Origin: Tomocerus qinae
Taxonomy: Eukaryota; Arthropoda; Collembola; Entomobryomorpha; Tomoceridae
DNA: 64,000 bases
Direction of reading: 5' to 3'
NCBI GenBank assembly: GCA_020055645.1
Contig: CM034546.1
Coordinates: 50,034,001-50,098,000, forward strand
Within the stretch, counting starts at the first letter, position 1. Each line of letters begins with the position of its first letter. Below are positions 48,101 to 64,000 of this stretch, in pieces. Position numbers and translations under genes: made by a program. Below the pieces are notes generated by a model that saw only the letters and a list, made by a program, of their open reading frames with translations, made no database searches and had not been told where the DNA came from.

Positions 48101-50277
48101 TTTCATGAAATAATTTTTCTCTAACCCGTCGAAATTGTAAATTGTGATATCCGCCAAAATCTTCAAATGTGGATATTGAGCTATGGTGCTTTTAAATTTT
48201 CTGACTTGTCCTAAAATTTTAAAACATAAATACAATTGGTATGGTAATCCATGGTAATGTCATAATATAATACCAGTGATAAGTATGATTATAGAATTAG
48301 TTTTAAAACATCATTGAGTAATTGTTATTTTAGTAGCCTGAATATTATAAAGGCATTTCCGAAATGCTTATAAAAGAGGGAAGACAAAATAGCATTTTTG
48401 ATACGTACTTAGCATTCCACCTTCTCTTAATTTATAGTCATTTGTGAGGTAAAAGAAGCTATAAACCATGTGTGTACAAAGATTTCCATCAAAAGAGCTT
48501 TCTGAGTCAGACAAGTCGTAGTTATCTCCAGTACTTGTTCCTTTCAGGAAAATTTTGCATACAACGACACCAGTGTGGTTTTTAATCGCTATAAGAAAAA
48601 CATAAATACATTGTTCTAATTCTAGTTGGCATAAATATCAAACCAAATAGTGCTTGCTATATTTATATATTGTATATAATATTATGTAAGTATTCATATA
48701 AAATAAAACTTGCAAATTGTTTTGATGGAGGGAACCAAAGCAGAATGTGTCATCGCATTTGTCATCGGCTTTATCCAGGGTTCTCTGTTGTTACGGGTAT
48801 CTATATGCATAAACTATATATTTTATTTGTATTATTTCAACTCTTATCATTAAGTCAAAACATACTGTTTTAAGTACATAGTAGGTACAGGCAGTCACAC
48901 TAAGTCATAATAATATAGCTCAATATGGTTTTTCTAAATGTTATTATGTTTGTAATTGCATTTTTCACCACCTCTTAAGTTTGCTGTGGATGTATCAACC
49001 ATTATTCAACCACCAAACCTAATACCCTGACCTGCCTATAGGCAACAAAACATAAATATTTTATGCAGTTAGTTATATTATGCTAAGACAAGTTTTATTT
49101 ATGCATGCAGCTAATTATTTCAATTTCAAATGTAATAAAATATTATTTTAGTAGCTATGTTCATAACTTTTCTGCTGGTAGTTTACATATTCAGGGTTGT
49201 GGATCGGGTTTTTTATGGGTTGGGGTTTTTTGGGTTTTTGGCAAAAAACCCACCCCGCTTTACTTAAAAAACCCCGGGTTTATTGGGTTTTTTACAAAAC
49301 ATACAAAAATTTGCACTACAGCTCCATCTAGATACGCAATACATAATAATTTCTATTCAAAAATGTAAACAAATGCATAATCAGGTGGCAACAAATATAG
49401 CTTCTACACTTCTACGGGTAATTAATGTATCGTAATGTGAGGGCTATAATAATTAGTTTTATGTATACTTTAGTCATTGCATTGTGAAGATTATGTTTAT
49501 AATATTGTTGTACACATAATTTCAATTTATCACTTACATATTCATTACTGTAATGCTTTGCAATTAAAGCTTCAATTATTTAACAAAGGAATAATTTCAT
49601 AAAGTTAGTCAATATAATCAGTAAAATATTATAATGCTTAATATTTCACTAGTTGTTATCAAACAGTAATAATAATATAGGTGTTTACAAAAATACTGCA
49701 TTTGCTACGTTACACATAATAAAATTAAACTTTTATGCTTTAATTTTTCTTTTCATTGACGTAAGTAATAGTAGTTGACACGGTTGTTGTTGTTGCCAGC
49801 TGTAGTTTTCATATATGGTATGTATAGGCTTGTATTTATAACTATAGTTACATAAAAAAAACCCTTAAACCCAAAAAACCAGGGGTCGAGGGTTTTTTCC
49901 TAAAAAACCCGGGTTTTTCGATACCTTGACATATTTATTCGAGGAGGAGGAAGTGCCAGTAAGTCTAGTCATTTTTTTCTTTTACGGCCATATTTATGTC
50001 GTACTGTCATATCATGTCATATTTACTTCGACAGTAATAAAGCATACTTAGTAACAGTGATTGAAACAAATAAATAGAATATGTGTGCTAAGTATTGAAA
50101 AATGACAGTAATATCTATTAGTTTATATTGCATCTGCTAAAACTACAATATTAAATTGATCTTAAAGCGAGAAAAACTGCGAAGACTTAAAAATTCCAAA
50201 CCTGCAGCGTCAGCAAAATCAATTTCGTCTAATGACATGGTCAATATGAATAAAAACAGGAACAACTTAACGTCCAT
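42102..50277 (-). CDS. Gene 4: receptor tyrosine kinase with two GH18 chitinase-like domains and an Ig domain
   Basis: 20 exons: 50202-50277, 48714-48782, 48409-48588, 48039-48210, 47824-47911, 47368-47757, 46213-46623, 45918-46119, 45755-45841, 45339-45533, 45057-45222, 44866-44947, 44362-44796, 43804-44187, 43567-43690, 43231-43440, 42937-43133, 42722-42844, 42437-42648, 42102-42213. Phases close; about 1304 aa. The signal peptide begins [21 protein letters not shown]18-A reads NGLYFGSL and GH18-B YGLYLDSS at the catalytic motif, so both look inactive. One Ig domain and one transmembrane helix precede a kinase with [18 protein letters not shown] and DFG. Three oddities: the two kinase-insert exons of the paralogues are fused (42937-43133), so one intron is gone; intron 2 has a GC donor (GCAAGT); and exon 9 ends 6 nt later than in genes 2 and 3, in frame, because the old donor became GCGACG. 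AATAAA overlaps the stop codon. Confidence 0.85.
49192..49928. mobile_element. hAT-like MITE in intron 1 of gene 4
   Basis: The left end is CAGGGTTGTGGATCGGG; the right end, read inward, is CAAGGTATCGAAAAACCC. The flanks share ACATATT (49185-49191 and 49929-49935), a 7- to 8-bp duplication. It is in opposite orientation to the relative at 8924-9558. Confidence 0.75.
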
Positions 50278-50574
50278 TGTTGTCTTGTTTTATTTCAAAA
50301 TCAGCAAGACTGTTCACAAATGTAAATATCCAATGGAAATATAATATTATGTTACTCACCAGTCACCATAATATACAGTCTGTATATGGTGACTGGTATA
50401 ACACAGAAGTTGTTATAATATCTCATCGTTTCTGAAAATTCGCTTTACAGATACCACAGGATTTACATTTACACCGCATTAAATAGATACATTATTTTTA
50501 GCATTGTATATACTTAATAATCGCAATTTTATTTTTGCTAACCAGCACTGCCCTCATATCATACATCTTTTAAC
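50278..50574. other. Gene 4 upstream region with hairpin
   Basis: About 80 to 120 bases upstream of the gene 4 start is an imperfect hairpin (about 50358-50397, ACCAGTCACCATAATATACAG and its inverse with a small gap). The TATCGTC element found upstream of genes 1, 2 and 3 is not seen here. Whether the hairpin has a regulatory role is unknown. Confidence 0.4.
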
Positions 50575-50605
50575 GGATGCAGGAATTTTCACATCTAAAG
50601 TTTTA

Positions 50606-50836
50606 CATCCTGGGGTAGTGAAGTTTTAAAACCAGCCACTGCAGTTTTACAACCAGCCTCTGCAGTTTTACAACCAGCCACCGCAGTTTTACAACCACAC
50701 ACTGCAGTTTTACAACCAGCCACTGCAGTTTTACAACCAGCCACTGCAGTTTTACAACCAGCCACTGCAGTTATACATCCACAAATGGCAGTTTTACAAC
50801 CAGCCACTGCAGTTATACATCCACAAATGGCAGTTA
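50606..50836 (-). repeat. 21-bp tandem repeats, left arm
   Basis: About ten copies of a 21-base unit containing CTGCAGTTTTACAACCAGC, with variants such as ATACATCCACAAATGGCAGT. The mirror-image array is at 55934-56092. Confidence 0.8.
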
Positions 50837-51224
50837 TACAACTTTACAAATGTAATAAACTCAAAGTTTGGTAAAACTTAAATAAATAAATGCTTAATAA
50901 TTATATTAAGGAGGCCGTCTTTACAGACTTGCCGCATTATTTTCCAGGTGTCGTATTGTAGATTGTAGTGCTGATGTCGGAAATTGAACTTCTTCAAGAA
51001 GTTCGGAAATCTCTCGAAATGGCGCATGGGGTCAATGAGTTTGGAGAACAGGAGGATCGTAAAAATATAGCTCCTGCCCCGGAGGAAAGTGTGGACTGTT
51101 GTGGCCTCGCTCTGGTCCTCCACCACACCACTCCTCCGTGCGATATCGCGATATGAATACAACAACACAATCTAGCCACATTTGATTTATTTGTATTAGA
51201 CAAAATGGCAAAGTGAAGCCATTT

Positions 51225-51470
51225 CACACACACATAACACGCATCGTATAGCCTAATGTATTAAAACTGCCACCAGTCGTATCTGGATATTTATAATGCT
51301 TGAGCGGGTCCATTGCATGTTGAAAATTCTTATAGGTTAATTTCGTCCCATTTAACCATTAAGATTTTACACCATAGAATAGGCCCGCGCAAACATTATA
51401 AAAATCCAGATACGACTGGTGGCAGATTTAATACATTGGGCTATACGATGAGTGTTTTGTGTGTTTTCAC
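51225..51470. mobile_element. Small foldback element
   Basis: Inverted arms of about 80 bases (about 51225-51304 and 51385-51470) share CATCGTATAGCC, CTGCCACCAGTCGTATCTGG and ATAATG. The loop is about 80 bases. It lies inside the 5.5-kb element. Confidence 0.65.
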
Positions 51471-52702
51471 ACCTCATCAAACCAAGACTTCCTGAATTCC
51501 ATTCTTATTAAGTGGTGTGGAACACCGCTTTATAGGAATGTCTGATCTGTCTGTCTGTCCGTCCGTCTGATTATCTGTTAGCACGATAACTCAGAAACGG
51601 TTTGGGATAATCAACCTAAATTTACTGTACGTGATGTAGGTATGAAAAGCGAGGTCAAGTTCGAAAATGGACTACATCGGATACACCCCCTGCCTGTGGG
51701 CGTGGTCCAAATATTTAAAATTGTTGTTAAAATTTAACTTTAGTTATTGACAATGTAGAACGTCATGGGATAGCTCGTTCGAAAATTTTATTCGTTAGGC
51801 CATGTCAAGGTCAAGTCACACGTGTCAAAAGGTCAAAGGTCATTGAAAAAATTAACTAAAAACGTCATGTAACGTCAGATAATTAGTTCAATCTTTTTAT
51901 ACAATTTCACACCACTTTTTTACATTCATTTGGACATGATTTTATTATTTCACTAGGCCTCCATAGTACTACTTCTGAATTTCAAAATGATTACGCATTT
52001 TAAGCTTCAGGGGTGGTTCAAAATACGGGGAAATTCAATGGGGGTAGGTTCTGGGGAAGTATCTATGGTATGGCTACGATTTAAAAATACAGAGTTATAG
52101 AAATTTACTTCATGACGGTTTTTGGAAAACTTGTATAGCTCTAGAATAATGGTCGTAGAAAGACAAAATTGGTCTCTAAAAACGCAGAAAATGTCAATTT
52201 ATAACAAACTGCACTGATTGCTAATTTTTACCTCTGGTTACAGGGTGTTAATGTTTTCATGGGAAATTTGCAATAACTCGCAATGAAAGACAAAAATTAA
52301 GAATCTATAAGTCCAAAGTGCTATAAATTGGCGCAAAAAAACATCAACGTTTTATAAAAACTGAAACTGACTTTGGGAATTTGATTTTTTTTAATGCAAC
52401 TATATCAAAAATCTAGTAACTCCACTCTAGTATAGTCCAAGATTCCAAAAATGCAGGTCCTATAAAAATCGGGCTAATCCGAAGCAGAAGAGAACTTTTT
52501 AATCTAGGGGACTTTCTAGCATCCTTTTTTATTTTTCCAAAAAGTTCCCGAAGGCAAATTATTATCATCAAAATTAATTCTAAATCATCATCATCATTAA
52601 ATAACAATCAGTACCTCGTTGCCGGTCACTATTTTTCGGTCTTTTTTGACCTAACCTAATTAAAAATAGTTTATCTTTTATTAGGTTCGTTGTACTAGTC
52701 AC
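51471..52702. other. Non-coding stretch with CTGT/CCGT microsatellite
   Basis: It starts with a short CTGT/CCGT tract (about 51543-51573) and AGCACGATAACTCAGAAACGG, a style I associate with dispersed arthropod repeats. No open frame or boundary is convincing. It may be original interior sequence of the 5.5-kb element or another insertion. Confidence 0.3.
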
Positions 52703-54300
52703 TTGTCTAGTACTAAACCTATTATTTGCCTTTGGCAAATAGGTCTAGACAGTTTAGCTTTAAAAAATGGGGTCGGTTTTGCTCCTTCTCAAGGAGCAAA
52801 TTATCCATGGTTATTATAACAAATAATAAATCACAACAGATTATTTCATGATTTTCATATACATTCACAAGGGGAATATTTTTTGCAACATTTGACTTCT
52901 GCATTACAGTCGTTTGATATCAGTATATATTACATACCTTTTAGCATATCATATTACTACCACCATCCTAAGCTACACTTATCATATCATATGATAGTAC
53001 TCCACTCTATGAATAATAAAAGTTATAATCATGTTATTGGATTAACTTTCAAACTATGAAAACAACACAATAGAATAGATCATTTTAATTACTTGCTGTA
53101 AGAAGCAACTGTTGATACAACTACTATTATGTTGACACACAAAATAGACAGTAGACATATTGAAAGGTTTAGTTATTGTAGATTTTTTGATTCAATATTG
53201 CAAGTCACTGCATAAAGAATTTTCAATTACATTATAGCATTTCCGAATAAATTATAGAATTTCCGAATAAATTATAGAATTTCCGAATAAATTATAGAAT
53301 TTCCGAATAAATTATAGAATTTCCGAATAAATTATAGAATTTCCGAATAAATTATAGAATTTCCGAATAAATTATAGAATTTCCGAATAAATTATAGAAT
53401 TTCCGAATAAATTATAGAATTTCCGAATAAATTATAGAATTTCCGAATAAATTATAGAATTTCCGAATAAATTATAGAATTTCCGAATAAATTATAGAAT
53501 TTCCGAATAAATTATAGAATTTCCGAATAAATTATAGAATTTCCGAATAAATTATAGAATTTCCGAATAAATTATAGAATTTCCGAATAAATTATAGAAT
53601 TTCCGAATAAATTATAGAATTTCCGAATAAATTATAGAATTTCCGAATAAATTATAGAATTTCCGAATAAATTATAGAATTTCCGAATAAATTATAGAAT
53701 TTCCGAATAAATTATAGAATTTCCGAATAAATTATAGAATTTCCGAATAAATTATAGAATTTCCGAATAAATTATAGAATTTCCGAATAAATTATAGAAT
53801 TTCCGAATAAATTATCTACCCTAACTAAGCCCTTTAGCCCTTTAGTATGCCTACTGTCTATTTTGTGTGTAGTTGTATCAACAGTTGCTCCTTACAGCAA
53901 GTAATTAAAATGATCTATTCTATTGTGTTGTTTTCATAGTTTGAAAGTTAATCCAATAACATGATTATAACTTTTATTATTCATAGAGTGGAGTACTATC
54001 ATATGATATGATAAGTGTAGCTTAGGATGGTGGTAGTAATATGATATGCTAAAAGGTATGTAATATATACTGATATCAAACGACTGTAATGCAGAAGTCA
54101 AATGTTGCAAAAAATATTCCCCTTGTGAATGTATATGAAAATCATATAAAATTTTGAAATGAACTGTTGTGATTTATTATTTGTTATAATAACCATGGAT
54201 AATTTGCTCCTTGAGAAGGAGCAAAACCGACCCCATTTTTTAAAGCTAAACTGTCTAGACCTATTTGCCAAAGGCAAATAATAGGTTTAGTACTAGACAA
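52703..54300. mobile_element. 1598-bp foldback element with 9-bp TSD and 20-bp satellite core
   Basis: The ends are TTGTCTAGTACTAAACC and its inverse. ACTAGTCAC flanks both sides exactly (52694-52702 and 54301-54309). Inverted arms of about 460 bases (about 52703-53161 and 53844-54300) enclose a homogeneous 20-bp tandem array. Long inverted repeats, a tandem core and a 9-bp duplication fit Foldback or Mutator-like elements. It is nested in the 5.5-kb element. Confidence 0.82.
53231..53815 (+). repeat. 20-bp satellite array, 29 units
   Basis: The unit is ATTATAGAATTTCCGAATAA. The first copy has one substitution (AGCAT for AGAAT); the following units read as identical. Such homogeneity implies recent expansion. 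Copy number could be misassembled. Confidence 0.95.
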
Positions 54301-55037
54301 ACTAGTCACTAGTCACTGACTTGTCCAAAATTATTTCCTCCACCAAACTCAGACGGTTTGTTTGTGTTTTGTAAGTGTCAGGAAACAATAACATACATTC
54401 ATAATATCGCGCACAATCTGACGTCATTTCTAACGGTCATACCATTGAGGCACCTACGAACGGATGATCGAACTCACAGAGCGAGTTAATTGTACATAAT
54501 TACATGTAATTATTTTCGAAATTTATTTGCGATGCAGGGCCAATTCTACATTAGCTAGGGTGACATGCGAGAGGTCAAAAAAAAGATAATCTAATGACTT
54601 GGTTACACAAAGAGCCGGATTTTGGATATCCGTTTTGGGAAAGCCGTAAAGATAACCTTTGCAAATGTCCCCACAGTTACCGATCTAGATAAAATTTTGA
54701 AATTTCCCCTTTTGAGTAACCCCAAAATGCGATTGGCTTTTTTTAAAGCTATCATTCGTCTTTGTAGCTAGCGTAGATTTGGAGAATTATCTCAGAGTAT
54801 GAGATCAAGTCGAGCATGATTTTAAAACATGAAAAACGGCACTCTTAAGACGAAGTTTGGTTAATAGCAGAAGGAATGGTGCATTATGGTAAGCGCTCCA
54901 TTTAAATGTAAAAGGTAGGTAGAGATTATGATTGTATTTACATACAATGAAAGTAAACTTGTAGAAGAGAAATCGGAACTGAAGTGCAGTACAGTTTAGA
55001 CATTTGACGCAAGTGGTAGCGGTTTTGTAAAAGCAGC

Positions 55038-55731
55038 ATGGCTAGTTTTGTAAAATCAGTAAGAGGAAAAGATAAGTTGGCTTTCCGTGGTTTCGTTTAT
55101 TGTCATGTAAAGGATTATAAACATGGTGGTTCTTATTGGGTTTGTGAGAGAAGATCTAATTTTAAGGTAAGTGTAAATTTTTCGCTAGGAGGTGGAATAG
55201 AAGAAATCAAGGAACACGAACACATTCCAGAGCCTGCAAGGTGAGAAAAATTAAATATGCATCATTTGTATGAATATTGATGTAATAATCATACATACAC
55301 ATAATGATTTTTATTATATCCACTTGTCAGCTTGTCATTACTGTTTGCCGAAAGCACCTAAATATTTTTATATTTGTAAATTAATTAATTGTGTTAATTT
55401 TAGATTGAAATATTTGCGTTTAAAAAATGATATGAGGGACGCTGCAGAAGAAACAGACAATATACCGTCATCAATTTATGCAAAGACGTTGAAAGAAGCC
55501 TCTGCATCAGTATACGTAGACATAGATGATAGGTTGAAAAAGACCATGGCAACATATAATACAGTGGACATCGCAATTTACTGCCGCTCAATTGCTCATT
55601 TGCTAAAAAATCACCACAAAAACAAAGGAAAAAAGAAATTCCCAGCAACAAATTCAACAACTAGGGAAATGTCCCCTGCTAAAGAGTCAGGCTACATAGA
55701 GAAAGAAAACATAAAACGTAGTAAATTATAA
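55038..55731 (+). CDS. FLYWCH-type zinc-finger protein, probably of mobile-element origin
   Basis: Two exons (55038-55240 and 55404-55731) with a GT-AG intron give 176 residues. The first exon holds a FLYWCH-like finger: LAFRGFVYCHVKDYKHGG, then YWVC and later HEHIPEP. The usual second cysteine after YWxC is not evident, so zinc binding may be impaired. The second exon is charged and helical (KNDMRDAAEETDNIPSSIY), resembling the segment after FLYWCH fingers in animal Mutator-like elements, and ends with a basic tail. The gene sits between the inverted arms of a 5.5-kb element and no transposase core is visible, so I read it as cargo or a remnant. An alternative is a domesticated host gene. 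Confidence 0.6.
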
Positions 55732-55933
55732 GATTGAATTAACGTTTACATATTACTTATCCTTACTTGACATTAATGTTTAACCTTTTTCATTGACTGT
55801 TTTCTTTACTTTAAATGCATTAAACAACCTTTCAGCAATATAACCATATCACTTCGTCTTAATAATTATAATTATTAAGCATTTAATTAGATTTTACCAA
55901 ACTTTGAGTTTATTACATTTGTAAGGTTGTAAA

Positions 55934-56092
55934 ACTGCCATTTGTGGATGTATAACTGCAGTGGCTGGTTGTAAAACTGCAGTATGTGGTTGTAAAACTG
56001 CAGTGGCTAGTTGTAAAACTGCAGTGGCTGGTTGTAAAACTGCAGTGGCTGGTTGTAAAACTGCGGTGGCTGGTTGTAAAACTTCACTACCC
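55934..56092 (+). repeat. 21-bp tandem repeats, right arm
   Basis: Mirror image of the array at 50606-50836 (GCTGGTTGTAAAACTGCAG units). The two arrays differ in copy number. Confidence 0.75.
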
Positions 56093-56981
56093 CAGGATGT
56101 AAAACTTTAGATGTGAAAATTCCCAATACCCTTTTAACTGTACTGTCTATTTTGAAGCATTATTTGAGAACTGGGCATATTATGATAGATGTACTAAGAT
56201 AAATATTAGAAACAAGAAATTGCACTTAGTCACCAATTGCCATTTTTCGAATTTTTTACCAGCCTGACAATGTACTTACTACCTAGACATTTTATAATAA
56301 TGCTAGTAGACGATCAAACGTGTGTGGCTCAGTTTCTAAATGTCAGCGTAATCATTTCTATTGGATAAGTCTTTGAATCATCGGTAGTCAGAAGCGAATG
56401 TAAACTAATATTTGAATAAAATTACATTCTGCAATTCATCTTTAATGAACTTTATTTGGGTTACAAGAAAATATTTCCTTGAAATATTTACTATTTATGG
56501 CTGAGACATTAGCATGTAGTCATCATAAGCGACACTTAGTGGCATAAAAATCTCAGATTCATCAATATCATAAATAAACCCAGAACATCATATCGATAGT
56601 GATTAAACATCAATTAAATATTTTATTAGCGTGAGGAATAAAATTTCGACATTTAGTTTTACATTGCCAAAGCGGAATATTTAATAATGGAAAGTTATCA
56701 CTTATTTCTGATTAAGTGGTATACTGCAAAGAATTCCTAATTGTACGCTATACTGTGGTTTACTTACACACAAATTTTCAATATTGTTTGTTGTTTTAAT
56801 TCACTAAAAACTAACGCATAGGTTTTTACATTAACGCATAGGTTATTTATTTAATAAGTATTAATTAATACTAAATTGTAACGATTTCTAAAGACTATAA
56901 TATTGCACAATAATGCATAAAATGATAAATTTATTGATTCACGTTATTAACTGTAATAACTTCCGTCCACTGATGGGTGAC

Positions 56982-64000
<7,019 letters not shown>

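Larger units (their letters stand above)
50575..56130. mobile_element. 5.5-kb inverted-arm element carrying the FLYWCH gene (Mutator-like?)
   Basis: The left end is GGATGCAGGAATTTTCACATC; the right end, read inward, is GGTATTGGGAATTTTCACATC. CTTTTAAC flanks both sides (50567-50574 and 56131-56138), an 8- to 9-bp duplication. Inverted arms of about 300 bases (about 50591-50917 and 55856-56115) are made of 21-bp repeats with CTGCAGTTTTACAACCAGCC, then a shared stretch with CTCAAAGTTTGGTAAAA. The FLYWCH gene and the length of the duplication suggest a Mutator-like element, but no transposase core is seen. Two other inverted-repeat elements are nested inside. Confidence 0.65.

Noticed and set aside
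50940-51168. Minus-strand frame including FERFPNFLKKFNFRHQHY, faintly like the start of a PIF/Harbinger nuclease.
   Set aside because: The match is weak, the catalytic core is missing, and other frames across the same bases are equally open.
53231-53815. Regularly spaced short repeats that could be mistaken for a CRISPR array.
   Set aside because: Units are directly adjacent with no unique spacers, and the context is a eukaryotic genome.

Overview
The window is animal nuclear DNA, probably from an arthropod. It is AT-rich, its genes are split by many GT-AG introns, and MITEs, foldback elements and tRNA-derived SINEs are abundant. A springtail-like hexapod is my guess from the style of the kinase, but the sequence alone cannot settle the species.

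The minus strand carries a head-to-tail tandem array of one gene family: gene 1 (103-2188, 5' end only, runs off the left edge), gene 2 (5514-15899), gene 3 (19927-34189), a decayed fragment (37845-38811), gene 4 (42102-50277) and gene 5 (56982-64000, 5' end beyond the right edge). I spliced genes 2, 3 and 4 by hand. All exon phases close and there are no internal stops, giving predicted proteins of about 1316, 1302 and 1304 residues. Each has the order signal peptide, GH18 chitinase-like domain A, one Ig domain, GH18 chitinase-like domain B, one transmembrane helix, and a tyrosine kinase with a short acidic insert. The kinase keeps its catalytic residues, with HGD in place of HRD. Both GH18 domains have lost the catalytic glutamate and the conserved Trp, so they look like ligand-binding pseudo-enzymes. 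I know of no described animal receptor with this layout; the closest analogue I can name is the tobacco receptor-like kinase CHRK1, which joins a GH18-type ectodomain to a Ser/Thr kinase.

Two other genes lie on the plus strand. One encodes a small secreted protein of unknown function with an acidic tail (40323-41408). The other is a FLYWCH-type zinc-finger gene (55038-55731) inside a 5.5-kb mobile element.

The rest is mostly mobile DNA, and several insertions can be read to the base: an 8-bp-TSD hAT-like MITE nested in a SINE; a second hAT-like MITE family with three copies; a pogo-like deletion derivative whose empty site survives in the paralogous intron of gene 3; a 1267-bp near-perfect palindrome with CACAATG ends and a 5-bp TSD inside a 27-bp minisatellite; and a 1598-bp foldback element with a 9-bp TSD and 29 copies of a 20-bp repeat at its centre. 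A foldback family with ends like TATCGTCCCTTAAG occurs in introns and upstream of genes 1, 2 and 3, so it probably travelled with the tandem duplication.
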